64,000 bases of DNA from CAZLMG01 sp964560765 (GTDB taxonomy: Bacteria > Bdellovibrionota_B > Oligoflexia > Oligoflexales > CAZLMG01), in contig CAZLMG010000012.1 in NCBI GenBank assembly GCA_964560765.1, positions 50,358 to 114,357 of the forward strand, read 5' to 3'. Positions within the stretch are counted from its first letter, which is position 1. Each line of letters opens with the position of its first letter. The notes beneath the pieces are model-generated. The model was not told the origin of the DNA. It saw only the letters and a program-made list of their open reading frames with translations, and ran no database searches. Positions 16,045 through 24,856 of the stretch are shown here, one piece after another. The position numbers and the translations under genes are program-made.

Positions 16045-18061
16045 GGCACTATTTCCGCGGACAGAATTGCTGGGTCCGTCGCCAAAAAACGTCTATTTTC
16101 TTTTCGCCTCGTATGCCATGAGATGGTACCTTACACCCAAGGTATGCTCAATCCGTTTTAGTGCTATGAACAGGGCAAGCGTCGTGATCACCAGTCTTCG
16201 ACAATCGGTTGTCAGAGTACTGCATCCTCGGGATCTTCTGCCACACCATGCGCGCTGGTACCTCAAGCCTGCTTGGTGGGCGGCGTCCTGCCGGCGCTTT
16301 GTGCGTTTTGATATTTCCACGTCACTTCAGCTGGCTGCACATACCATGGTTGGTGCCGTGAAATACGCCCTCAGCCCAACCATGAACTTGCCTCCAAAAT
16401 CTGTCTCCATGGACAACTGGGAACGAGTCAAGCCTGCTTGTCGCCTGCCGGACTTGCGAATCGCCGTCATCATGGATGAGTTTTCGGAGAAATGCTTTGG
16501 CTCCGAGGCTTGGATTAGGCAAATACCGCGCGATAACTGGGAGGCGTTTTTTGCGGATTTTAAGCCGCATTTCGTGCTCGTCGAGTCGGCGTGGAAAGGC
16601 AAAAATGGCGAATGGGAGTCTATCATCGCCAAACCGCGATTCTTTGGCTCGACACCGATCTATGAACTTATGGACTTCTGCCGAAAGCTGGGGGTGCGCA
16701 CCGCGTTTTGGAACAAGGAAGACCCCATTCACTTCGAAGCGTTCTTACCGGTAGCCAAATTGGCCGATGTCGTGTTTACCACGGACCACAATATTGTCGA
16801 AGACTACAAACGACACTTGCGTCACGAACGCGTGTACGCTCTGCCTTTTGCGGCCGCTCCGTACATTCATAATCCGATACGAATGGGCAACGCTCCCGTG
16901 TATGACGTCTGCTTTGCCGGTACGTGGTACGGTCAGTTTCGCGAACGCTGCCGCATGATGCGCACAATGCTTGAACCGCTGGTACCTATTGGGCTGCATA
17001 TTTTTGACCGTTTTTATAGAGCGAAGGGCTGGAAAGCCATTCTTATGCGTCGCTATCCGGCAACACTGGCACCTGCGATTCAAGGGTCGCTAAAGTACGC
17101 GCAGATGTTGCAAGCCTATCGCAGCTACAAAGTTTTCATCAACGTCAACACGGTTAATAACTCTGACACCATGTTTTCGCGCCGCGTGCTCGAAGCCTTA
17201 GCCTGCCGCACTCCCGTCGTCTCTAACTTCACCGCTGGTCTCGAAGCCGCCATGCCCGATGGTGTCTTCATGCCCCATGACCTCAAAAAAACCTGCAAGC
17301 TGGTGCAAGATTTGCTGCAAGATGATCAGAGGCGTCTGCGGGCGGCGCATCGCGGCTATCGCCATGTCATGCAGCACCATTCATGCGGAAAAAGACTGGA
17401 ATTTGCGGTTGAAATGGTGCTGGGGGTCCATATTCCAAAGGCCGCCGAGTCCGTACTGATCATCGGCTTTGCCGACGATCAGCCATCGCTAGATAACCTA
17501 TTACAAAGCTATTGCCAGCAAACCTACGAGCACAAGCAAATGGTTGTTGCATTATCCGATCTATCTATCCCTCGCTGCGTTGACCAAACTCGGTCTGACG
17601 TAGCTTTTATCGATCGAGAGAACCTTGACGAATTTGCGGCGGTGTTGACAGCAGCCAAAACCAGCAACAGCCCATATATCGCCGTTATGTCTGGGCGATC
17701 TGCCTATTTGCCCAACTATCTCACGGATATGATGATACCGTTTTCCTATTCTACGGCGAATCTGGTCGGCAAAGGCACCGTATTCACCCTGGCAGAGGGG
17801 TCACTCGATGAAAATAATGAACTCGGCGCAGAATTTGAATATGTGTCGTCTGTGCACTGGGAGACGGTCATTTGTAGACGCGCCGCGGTCGAAACTCTGC
17901 AGGTAACCCGACAAGGAAACAAGAAGTTAGCTACCATGCAGGTGGACAATCATAATCCCCAGACGTTATCAGCTGACAAATTTAACTTCATCTTGTGCCG
18001 ATCGCACGATTGGCTCCATATCGCAGAACCGAATCGATTGAATGATATTATTGAGGCTTAA
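16043..18061 (+). CDS. CgeB-type glycosyltransferase fused to degenerate GT2 domain
   Basis: Up to 672 residues; the start is uncertain (16043 has no good ribosome binding site; ATG at 16118 or 16166 are alternatives). Residues about 135-460 resemble the CgeB/GT4-like family: LRIAVIMDEFSEKCFGSEAW at the N-side, CFAGTWYGQFRERC, then FSRRVLEALACRTPVVSN and EAAMPDGVFM of the donor-binding half. Residues about 470-660 match the GT2 gene at 11972 (CQQTYEHKQMVVAL, YLPNYLTDM, GKGTVFTL), but the acidic DDDD run is replaced by MSGRSAYLP, so that half is probably non-catalytic. It converges with the next gene, 6 bp away. Confidence 0.75.
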   Translation: MALFPRTELLGPSPKNVYFLFASYAMRWYLTPKVCSIRFSAMNRASVVITSLRQSVVRVLHPRDLLPHHARWYLKPAWWAASCRRFVRFDISTSLQLAAHTMVGAVKYALSPTMNLPPKSVSMDNWERVKPACRLPDLRIAVIMDEFSEKCFGSEAWIRQIPRDNWEAFFADFKPHFVLVESAWKGKNGEWESIIAKPRFFGSTPIYELMDFCRKLGVRTAFWNKEDPIHFEAFLPVAKLADVVFTTDHNIVEDYKRHLRHERVYALPFAAAPYIHNPIRMGNAPVYDVCFAGTWYGQFRERCRMMRTMLEPLVPIGLHIFDRFYRAKGWKAILMRRYPATLAPAIQGSLKYAQMLQAYRSYKVFINVNTVNNSDTMFSRRVLEALACRTPVVSNFTAGLEAAMPDGVFMPHDLKKTCKLVQDLLQDDQRRLRAAHRGYRHVMQHHSCGKRLEFAVEMVLGVHIPKAAESVLIIGFADDQPSLDNLLQSYCQQTYEHKQMVVALSDLSIPRCVDQTRSDVAFIDRENLDEFAAVLTAAKTSNSPYIAVMSGRSAYLPNYLTDMMIPFSYSTANLVGKGTVFTLAEGSLDENNELGAEFEYVSSVHWETVICRRAAVETLQVTRQGNKKLATMQVDNHNPQTLSADKFNFILCRSHDWLHIAEPNRLNDIIEA

Positions 18062-18067
18062 ACAGAT

Positions 18068-19576
18068 TTACTGCTGTTGCAGCAGTCGATCATACGTCGT
18101 AGTCATCGTTCGCGCCGCATGCCCCCAAGTGGCATGTTCTTCCACCCATTTCCGAGCGTAACCCGCAATTTGGAGACGACGTTCGGCATCGCACAATACA
18201 ATCCGCAGCTTGGCCGCCAAATCGGCAACATCGCCTTTGCGAAACAGTAACCCTAGCTCCCCATCGCGCAAAACGGATTTAAGAGGCGCGACATCGGAGG
18301 CAACCACAACCGCTTGCATGGCGAACGACTCAAATGGCTTGAGGGGCGACACCAGCTCAGCCACGCCACCGGGCTTTCTTGGGATGGGCGTAATATCCAT
18401 CAGCGATAAGTACGGCAACATATTCGCCTTCGGAACTGACCCAGTAAATCGCGTCTGCAGCCGGATACCGTGGGCATCGACCAAAGCCTCCAGTTCCTCC
18501 CGCTGCTTGCCATCACCAACCACTAGGAAATTGAAATCGATGCCAAATCCGTTGACCATTGACAGTGCTTGGATCAGATCATCGAGCCCTTCGTAGCTCA
18601 CGAGAGAACCCGCAAAACCAATCACGGGAGCGGCAGAGAGGCCCAGCGAAGCACGAAAATCTGGATCCGGCGGTAACCGGCGGTAGGCCTGGGTGTCTAC
18701 CGCATTTCCCAAAATACTAACTTTTTTTGCATCCATGCCCCAATTCAGCACGACCGCACGCATTTCGGGACATATTACAAAAACATGATCGGCATGACGG
18801 GCCGCCATGGCTTCGGCAGACTCGTGCAATCGATAAACCTCGCTGTGCAACAAGTGAGGTTGAAAAGTTGCTCTTGTTTCGTGCCAAAGCCCTCGCATTT
18901 CGTAAACAAACGGCAAGCCTAAGGCGCGCGCCGCCATCAAGCTAGGCAGAGCAGTCGTGAAGTCTGAGGACGCTTGAATGAGCCCACAATGGCTGCGAAC
19001 AGCTGCCCGGGCTATAACCTTTGCAGCCCGATGAAAGTAACGGACTTGCATCGTCTGACCCCAACTCGGGCCAGGCAAGAAGGAATAACGCACACCTGCA
19101 TCATCAACGCCAGTTACCGGTTTTCCGGCAAGAAGAGGCTGACGCCCGGCGGGATATCCGGGTCGAGTAACTGCGGCACACTCCCACTCTGTGGCCTGCA
19201 CAGCGCGCATAAGTCCTTGCGTACGTGAAGTATAGCCGTTGATATCGACCTGCGGGCACATGTGGAATACCGCAAGAAGTTTGCGCGGATTCGGTGACCG
19301 ACGCCGCTTTGCATTGGATAAAATGCGCGTCTCGCAATAGCGCAGAGCGAACTTTAGCTCTGTACTGACAAGAGAAGGGCCGGGATTCAGCAATCGACGC
19401 AAACGAAAAAATACGCGGGTGATCAAGGATCCTGGCCGCATCCGCAAGCCCGACGCATCGAGAGTTCGGTTGATGAGCTGCACTGACCGCGCCTTCAACT
19501 GAAAAATCTTTTGGTGGACATTGTACATAAATACAGCAAGCATGAAATTGACACTGTGTCGCGACGAGTTCAGCAT
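18068..19576 (-). CDS. Family 4 glycosyltransferase
   Basis: A 502-residue GT-B-fold enzyme. After a basic N-terminal region of about 90 residues comes an acceptor half (LLAVFHMCPQVDINGYTSRTQG, a GY-S-R glycine loop typical of GT4) and a donor half with VIGFAGSLVSYEGLDDLI, FLVVGDGKQREEL, and the EX7E-like VSPLKPFESFAMQ. Likely builds the cell-surface polysaccharide of this locus. Its start is 16 bp from the divergent glycosyltransferase at 19593, leaving little room for separate promoters. Confidence 0.85.
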   Translation of the reverse strand: MLNSSRHSVNFMLAVFMYNVHQKIFQLKARSVQLINRTLDASGLRMRPGSLITRVFFRLRRLLNPGPSLVSTELKFALRYCETRILSNAKRRRSPNPRKLLAVFHMCPQVDINGYTSRTQGLMRAVQATEWECAAVTRPGYPAGRQPLLAGKPVTGVDDAGVRYSFLPGPSWGQTMQVRYFHRAAKVIARAAVRSHCGLIQASSDFTTALPSLMAARALGLPFVYEMRGLWHETRATFQPHLLHSEVYRLHESAEAMAARHADHVFVICPEMRAVVLNWGMDAKKVSILGNAVDTQAYRRLPPDPDFRASLGLSAAPVIGFAGSLVSYEGLDDLIQALSMVNGFGIDFNFLVVGDGKQREELEALVDAHGIRLQTRFTGSVPKANMLPYLSLMDITPIPRKPGGVAELVSPLKPFESFAMQAVVVASDVAPLKSVLRDGELGLLFRKGDVADLAAKLRIVLCDAERRLQIAGYARKWVEEHATWGHAARTMTTTYDRLLQQQ

Positions 19577-19592
19577 GCCTTGAGTTAAGCAA

Positions 19593-20882
19593 ATGCGACT
19601 TTATTTTGCATCTTGTTTTTTCCCTCCCACTCGCACGGCGCGCGCCATGCAAGTTGCGCGCTTAGCCCGTCACCTTGCGCTCAAGCCAATCGTTGTTTGT
19701 GCCGATGTCAACATGGACAAAGACCGGGAGTTCGAACCTGATATCGATAACGCCTTGCGTGTTCATCGGATTCGGATGTCTGGGAACGAGCGGAAATTCT
19801 ATCGCCACTGCGCTCGCATTCCCTTTCTGCACTCGATACCGGACGAGTGGATTGCCTGGGCAAGGCGGGCGACAAGATGGCTATTGCGGCAAGAGCGCAT
19901 CAATCGGCAGGACGTCCTCGTGACGTTTGCCATGCCTATGTCAAGCCATGCGTTAGGCCTCCGAATCAAGCTGAAAACGGGACTCGCGTGGATTGCGCAT
20001 TACAGCGACCCCTGGCTAGAAAATCCCTATCACTCCTGGACGCTTCGCCAGAAACGGCATTTCCTGCAGATCGAATCCCAGATGATCAAACATGCCGACC
20101 ACTTGCTTTTTACCAATGAGGAAACCCTGGTCGCGGTGATGGCTAAGTACCCTCCAGATCTTCGCGCCAAAGCCAGCGTCATGCATCATTATTTTGACCC
20201 CAAGGCATACACCCGACCTTATGTACCGCCCAAGACCGAGCCGTACGTCATTCGCTTTATCGGTAAGCTCTATGGCATACGCAATGAAGTGCCGCTGGCA
20301 GCCGGGTTGCAGCAACTTAGAAGCAGATACCCTGAAATCGCACTGCGCGTGCGCTTCGAATTCGTTGGTGGAACATCTAGCCGGCACCATGATTCTGTCG
20401 CCCGCGACATGATCGCGACTGGACTCATCAAAATGTGTCCGCCCGTATCCAATCCAGAGTCATTGCGACTCATGGGCGAATCGGCGGCCCTACTCTCCAT
20501 CGATGGGCCGACGCAGGAAAACCTTTTCCTGCCCTCGAAACTCGTCGACTACTTGGGGGCAAAACGTCCAGTTCTCTGCGTCAGCGGCCAGGGCCCCTCC
20601 GCCAAGCTGGTGAGCCAATTGGGCGGATTTGTCGCCTCACCTATGCAACCGGATTCGATTGCGCAGGAGATTGTTCGTTTGGTCCAATGGCTTGATAAGC
20701 ATGACGACCGCCCCTGGCTGCAAGATAGCCAGATCGCACCCTATTCGGTGATCACGTTGGCCGAGAGCTTTCACAAACTAGTCAAGTCCGTAGCAGATCA
20801 AAATCGGGCTCGCTTTGCCGCAATACGTGCGTGCGAAGCCCCAGGTAATCTGCATAGTGCGGCCCTAGAACCTCCGTACTAA
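19593..20882 (+). CDS. Glycosyltransferase (GT4-like)
   Basis: A 429-residue GT-B-like protein. The N-terminus MRLYFASCFFPPTRTARAMQVARLARHLA is a typical GT4 acceptor-domain start; YVIRFIGKLYGIR opens the donor half, and LPSKLVDYLGAKRPVLCVSG is the donor-binding motif (E replaced by D in the EX7E position). The C-terminal 33 residues are encoded in a 101-bp stretch that overlaps the 3' end of the convergent glycosyltransferase gene. Substrates unknown. Confidence 0.82.
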   Translation: MRLYFASCFFPPTRTARAMQVARLARHLALKPIVVCADVNMDKDREFEPDIDNALRVHRIRMSGNERKFYRHCARIPFLHSIPDEWIAWARRATRWLLRQERINRQDVLVTFAMPMSSHALGLRIKLKTGLAWIAHYSDPWLENPYHSWTLRQKRHFLQIESQMIKHADHLLFTNEETLVAVMAKYPPDLRAKASVMHHYFDPKAYTRPYVPPKTEPYVIRFIGKLYGIRNEVPLAAGLQQLRSRYPEIALRVRFEFVGGTSSRHHDSVARDMIATGLIKMCPPVSNPESLRLMGESAALLSIDGPTQENLFLPSKLVDYLGAKRPVLCVSGQGPSAKLVSQLGGFVASPMQPDSIAQEIVRLVQWLDKHDDRPWLQDSQIAPYSVITLAESFHKLVKSVADQNRARFAAIRACEAPGNLHSAALEPPY

Positions 20883-21930
20883 ACCTTTGCACGGCCAATC
20901 GGCAAGCCTCCGCATCTGCATGCCAAGAATGCCGGTTGATGGCGTGAATCATTGCCGCCAGTTCGATGGGCGAGCCTTGAATAAAGCGTTCAGGGTAGAG
21001 GTCGGAACTTCCCGCCCAGTTCAGCAACGCCGGTACAGCGCCAGATGCCATGCCTTCGGCGACCGCTTGATGACTTCCTTCATAATCACTCGTCGACAAA
21101 ACAAAACCAATGCGCTGCAGCCACTTCGGAACGTCGGAACACGGCCCGTCAAACGTCACAATCTGACAAAGCTCTGGAGTCTGCAGCTGGCGCCAAAAAT
21201 CTGCGTAGAGAGCTAACTCTTGGGGTCGGTCCCGCATCCAGGGGATAGATCGCGGATCCTGCCCAATGAAGCTCAAATGGTAACGCGCATCGAATTTCTG
21301 GAGTTCGCGCAATACCTCCAGAGCGCGATCAGGACGCTTCATCCAGGGCACCATTCCAATCATCCCGATTCGAAAACTCGCATCCAGAGTCTTAGGCCGA
21401 TCAAACGCTTTGGTATCGAACGTGTTGTAGAGCAGGTGCATCTTATGCGCGTACTCGGGAAATCGCTCTTTCAGGATTCTAAGATTGCGGGGAGCAATGA
21501 CGATCAAGCCGGCGACTCGTTCCCAATTCAGTTGCGTCAAGTACGGCAGATTCATCTCCTGCGAATGCAGCCGGATAAATAGGCGCTGATTTACGCCAAC
21601 ATTGTGCGAAAACCAAACCGCGTTACTCAAGCACCATTCGCAAAAAACGACCTGGACAGTGCTCAGATGTTTCTGGGCTATGAGTTTATCGATGCGCCCC
21701 ATTTGGTGGCCAGGCCACTCTTGCACTTTAAGATTCACGACACCGTTTGCCCGGAAATAGCTGATTAGCGGCTGAATGAAATTGAGCTTGTGACCAGCAA
21801 TCAGCATGGCTTTGCGATCCGGAAGATCGTCTGACGGAGTACCTGTTGGCCCCCAAGACGCCAGCTTAGAAACCGTACCTCGGCGCTGTCGACCAAACCT
21901 TCGCCATCTAGCGATCATCAAATTCATCAC
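20782..21930 (-). CDS. Family 4 glycosyltransferase
   Basis: A 382-residue GT-B-like enzyme. Motifs include SFRIGMIGMVPWMKRPDRALEVL at the donor-half start, YHLSFIGQDPRS, and the STSDYEGSHQAVAEGMASGAVP segment with the EX7E pair. The GTG at 21930 overlaps the DCC gene by 23 bp; ATG at 21927 or 21918 are alternatives. It therefore reads as the last gene of the unit BamE-like, trpB, trpA, DCC, GT. The 3' end overlaps the convergent gene at 19593-20882. Confidence 0.83.
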   Translation of the reverse strand: MMNLMIARWRRFGRQRRGTVSKLASWGPTGTPSDDLPDRKAMLIAGHKLNFIQPLISYFRANGVVNLKVQEWPGHQMGRIDKLIAQKHLSTVQVVFCEWCLSNAVWFSHNVGVNQRLFIRLHSQEMNLPYLTQLNWERVAGLIVIAPRNLRILKERFPEYAHKMHLLYNTFDTKAFDRPKTLDASFRIGMIGMVPWMKRPDRALEVLRELQKFDARYHLSFIGQDPRSIPWMRDRPQELALYADFWRQLQTPELCQIVTFDGPCSDVPKWLQRIGFVLSTSDYEGSHQAVAEGMASGAVPALLNWAGSSDLYPERFIQGSPIELAAMIHAINRHSWHADAEACRLAVQRFSTEVLGPHYADYLGLRTHVLRQSEPDFDLLRT

Positions 21931-22396
21931 CCAATAGGCGCTGGCTCAACTCTTTGCTGGGCAGCTGACAGTGAATTCTTGCCGAAATAAGCTGCCGCCG
22001 TCGAGCCACGAAGTCGTAAATAGGATTACGAAGGAATCGCGGGATGATGCGCAGCAATGTCATAAGCTTCCAAAAACCCTGTAAATTCCCGGCGATGCGC
22101 AGGGCGGCATCTGACTTGGTATATAGATACTGACCGTCGAAAAGGCAAACAGAGTCGAGGCCCACGGACTCCTGCAGCCTTGTCCCCAACCAATCACGCA
22201 CCCAAGCGGCTTGCAGCGGCGCAAAATAGAAATATCGGCGATCATCGCGGGCAAAAATAAACTGGACGCAAGCCTGACAAAATCCGCATTGGCCATCGTA
22301 GAGAACCAATGCGCCCCTACCGATTCTTGCAAGTACCTTAGCTCGCACGTCTCCGGCTGGTACGTCCACCCTTACTGCCCCTGCAGTTGGCGCCAC
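21908..22396 (-). CDS. DCC-family (DUF393) thiol-disulfide protein
   Basis: About 162 residues if the GTG at 22396 is used (25-bp overlap with trpA); GTG at 22369 would avoid the overlap. The DCC family signature is clear: LVLYDGQCGFCQACVQFIFARDD with a CGFC redox-like pair, then FAPLQAA, and SVCLFDGQYLYTKSDAALRIA. These small proteins are predicted thiol oxidoreductases of unknown partner. Sits between trpA and a glycosyltransferase in the same overlapping transcription unit. Confidence 0.85.
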   Translation of the reverse strand: MAPTAGAVRVDVPAGDVRAKVLARIGRGALVLYDGQCGFCQACVQFIFARDDRRYFYFAPLQAAWVRDWLGTRLQESVGLDSVCLFDGQYLYTKSDAALRIAGNLQGFWKLMTLLRIIPRFLRNPIYDFVARRRQLISARIHCQLPSKELSQRLLGDEFDDR

Positions 22397-23130
22397 ATCT
22401 GACGGAAGGCCGTAAGCCCTCCCTGACGCAAGGTTTCGAGCGCATGGGTGCCGACGATCGCATAGTCGGCGATGGGTCGTAGAAAGCGCACATCATCGGC
22501 AGTACGAATGCCAAAACCAACGGCAACCGGCAAAGATGTGTGTTGCCGAATGCGTCCAACAAAAGCGGCGAGCTCTTGGCCCAACTCGGTCTTTTGTCCG
22601 GTCACGCCCGCTCGTGCCACCGCATATACAAAACCGCTCGCTCCGTGCAGCAAAGTCGGCAATCGCTCATTGTGCACATTGGGCGGCACCACAGGAATCA
22701 CGGGCAGCGCAGGTATCTCGCCCCCCCACAAACCGGCGACAGCATCCATGGGCAAATCGGGAATGATCATGCCAGCGGCACCCGCAGCGGCAAAGTCCCG
22801 GCAAAAATCCTGGCAACCGTAAGTAAATGGCACGTTCAGATACGTCATCAAAACTTTGGGAATGGGAACATCGCGCACATCCTGTAGAAACTGCAGCGCA
22901 TCCGCGACTCGCACCCCCTGCGCTAGGGCCGCGTGATTTGCGGCCATAAAAACAGGACCATCGGCCATGGGTTCCGAGAACGGGATCTGGATTTCCACCA
23001 GACTCACGCCCTCCTCGGCCATTATTTTTACCAACTCACGGCTGGTATTCGGATCTGGATAATCGACGATCAAGTGCCCGATCAGACCGATCTGATCACC
23101 GTCGCGGCGCAGCAACAGAGGCTGACTCAT
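22372..23130 (-). CDS. trpA: Tryptophan synthase alpha subunit
   Basis: A 252-residue TIM-barrel subunit that cleaves indole-3-glycerol phosphate and passes indole to TrpB. The catalytic residues are present in VEIQIPFSEPMADGPV (Glu46 and Asp57); the usual ELGIPFSDP is altered to EIQIPFSEP. Phosphate-binding glycines appear in AVGFGIRTADD and AIVGTHAL. Start overlaps the trpB stop as ATGA. Only trpB and trpA are here; the rest of the pathway is not in the window. Confidence 0.95.
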   Translation of the reverse strand: MSQPLLLRRDGDQIGLIGHLIVDYPDPNTSRELVKIMAEEGVSLVEIQIPFSEPMADGPVFMAANHAALAQGVRVADALQFLQDVRDVPIPKVLMTYLNVPFTYGCQDFCRDFAAAGAAGMIIPDLPMDAVAGLWGGEIPALPVIPVVPPNVHNERLPTLLHGASGFVYAVARAGVTGQKTELGQELAAFVGRIRQHTSLPVAVGFGIRTADDVRFLRPIADYAIVGTHALETLRQGGLTAFRQMWRQLQGQ

Positions 23131-24416
23131 TTCGTCGCCCCCAATCGCTGCGCGCGCTTGGCTAAATAATACCCCCAGGTACGATCCTGGAAGGCTTCGG
23201 CAAAGGTGAAGATATCCTTGTCGCCGCGCCCCGAGAGGTTCACCAACAAAACATTCTCGGGGGAAAGCTCGGGCGCCTCGCGAATGGCCGCCGCCAAACC
23301 GTGCGCCGACTCAAGAGCGGCGATAATTCCCTCTTGTTGCATCAACAAAGAAACTGCAGCAATCACTTCCTCGTCCGTGGTCGCCTCGGCCCGCATCTGT
23401 CCTGTGTCATGCCAATGGGCCAAGATGGGCGAAACGCCTACATAATCGAGGCCCGCTGCCACGGAATGCGTATCCTGCATCTGTCCATCGCTATCCTGTA
23501 AAAAACGCGTCTTGTAGCCTTGAGCAATGCCCACATGCGCCGTGCCGCTGGCGAGGCGACTGGCATGCGCCGCGGTGTCGAGCCCATGCCCACCAGCTTC
23601 CACACCCACCAGTTCGACATCGTCGTTAAAGAATCCCTGAAACAGTCCGAGAGCGTTCGAGCCACCACCTACACACGCGTAAACGCGATCGGGCATACCA
23701 CCAGTCAGTTCTTCGATTTGCTGCCGCGCTTCTCGACCGATCACGCTCGTGAGATAGGCCACCAAAGCCGGAAAGGGATGCGGTCCACAGGCGGTCCCCA
23801 AAACATAATGGGTGGTAGCAAAGTTCGCCGACCAATCCCGCAGCGCTTCATTTATGGCATCCTTCAGTGTTCGCGCACCACTTTCGACGGCGACGACTTT
23901 GGCGCCCAGACGCTCCATCCAGAACACATTGGGGCGCTGCCGATCAACGTCTTCCGCACCCATATAAATGCACGCTTCGAGGCCCATACGCGCAGCCATG
24001 GTCGCGGTCGCAACCCCGTGCTGACCCGCGCCCGTCTCGGCAATGACGCGGCGTTTGCCGAGGCGTTTTGCCAAAAGGCCCTGGCCGATGACATTGCTAA
24101 TTTTATGGGCCCCCGTTTGATTGAGGTCCTCGCGCTTGAGAAAAATCTGCGCACCACCCAGATGCTGCGATAAATTGGCGCAGGGCGTGATCGGTGTAGG
24201 CCGACCGCTGAACAAGCAAAGTTCGCGATAATATTCAGCCCAAAAGCTAGGATCATTCACCAAGCTGGCAAAAGCTGCGGTTAACTCAGACAAGCTCGGA
24301 TGCAATACCTCGGGAATGAATTGACCGCCATATTCGCCAAAAAAACCACGGGCGTCCGGTAAGAGCGGAGAGCTTGGCGGCCCTATATCAATGAGGGGGG
24401 TTAGCTTAAGGTCCAC
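23127..24416 (-). CDS. trpB: Tryptophan synthase beta subunit
   Basis: A 429-residue PLP enzyme that condenses indole with serine. PLP lysine is in LNQTGAHKISN (Lys105); the phosphate loop GGGSNA and the ETGAGQHG segment are intact. N-terminal RGFFGEYGGQFIPE is typical of the canonical TrpB1 type that works with TrpA. Start is GTG at 24416, overlapping the BamE-like gene stop by 11 bp, so all three genes are likely on one transcript. No trp leader or attenuator was seen. Confidence 0.96.
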   Translation of the reverse strand: MDLKLTPLIDIGPPSSPLLPDARGFFGEYGGQFIPEVLHPSLSELTAAFASLVNDPSFWAEYYRELCLFSGRPTPITPCANLSQHLGGAQIFLKREDLNQTGAHKISNVIGQGLLAKRLGKRRVIAETGAGQHGVATATMAARMGLEACIYMGAEDVDRQRPNVFWMERLGAKVVAVESGARTLKDAINEALRDWSANFATTHYVLGTACGPHPFPALVAYLTSVIGREARQQIEELTGGMPDRVYACVGGGSNALGLFQGFFNDDVELVGVEAGGHGLDTAAHASRLASGTAHVGIAQGYKTRFLQDSDGQMQDTHSVAAGLDYVGVSPILAHWHDTGQMRAEATTDEEVIAAVSLLMQQEGIIAALESAHGLAAAIREAPELSPENVLLVNLSGRGDKDIFTFAEAFQDRTWGYYLAKRAQRLGATK

Positions 24417-24732
24417 CCAGCGCCTTTCTCTTGTCGTCCGGAAAACTTGAGTTAAAGGAATAGCTGCCGACCTTTCCCAAGTCCTGCCAGTAAAACTTCA
24501 ATTCCTTGGTATTCGACACGCGAAATAGGCGATGCTTGTAATAACCGTAAGTCCAAGTCTCGCCCTCTTGCGAACGCCCTACGGCAAATGGCTCGCCAAG
24601 CAGAGAGCGCACATCACTCTTTGACGTCTGACCCACCTTGATCCATGAGGTATCAGATGGAAAGTCAGCGCCTCGGGTTACGCAGCCCGTCGCCACGACA
24701 AGGGCACCAAGTAGAATCAGCTTTTTGAACAT
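24406..24732 (-). CDS. BamE/SmpA-OmlA-like outer-membrane lipoprotein
   Basis: A 108-residue lipoprotein: MFKKLILLGALVVATGC with lipid Cys17. The mature part matches the SmpA/OmlA fold: VGQTSKSDVRSLLGEP, then TWTYGYYKHRLF. The founding member BamE stabilises the BAM complex that inserts outer-membrane proteins, but many paralogues exist, so a true BamE role is not assured. Position ahead of trpB with an 11-bp overlap is unusual. Confidence 0.8.
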   Translation of the reverse strand: MFKKLILLGALVVATGCVTRGADFPSDTSWIKVGQTSKSDVRSLLGEPFAVGRSQEGETWTYGYYKHRLFRVSNTKELKFYWQDLGKVGSYSFNSSFPDDKRKALGGP

Positions 24733-24797
24733 GATGACAGTCTCCTCAACTGCAAAGATGGTTCCAAAGTTTTATCACGATTGACGTGGTGCACGCG

Positions 24798-24828
24798 AAA
24801 AAAAAAGGAGCTTCCTTACGGAAGCTCC
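24798..24828 (-). terminator. Rho-independent terminator after XRE-like gene
   Basis: Minus-strand stem GGAGCTTCC/GGAAGCTCC with a 4-nt loop (24807-24828), followed by nine T residues (24798-24806), about 30 bp beyond the stop at 24857. Confidence 0.9.
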
Positions 24829-24856
24829 ACAGATCTGAGCTAGGAGGATAAATTTT

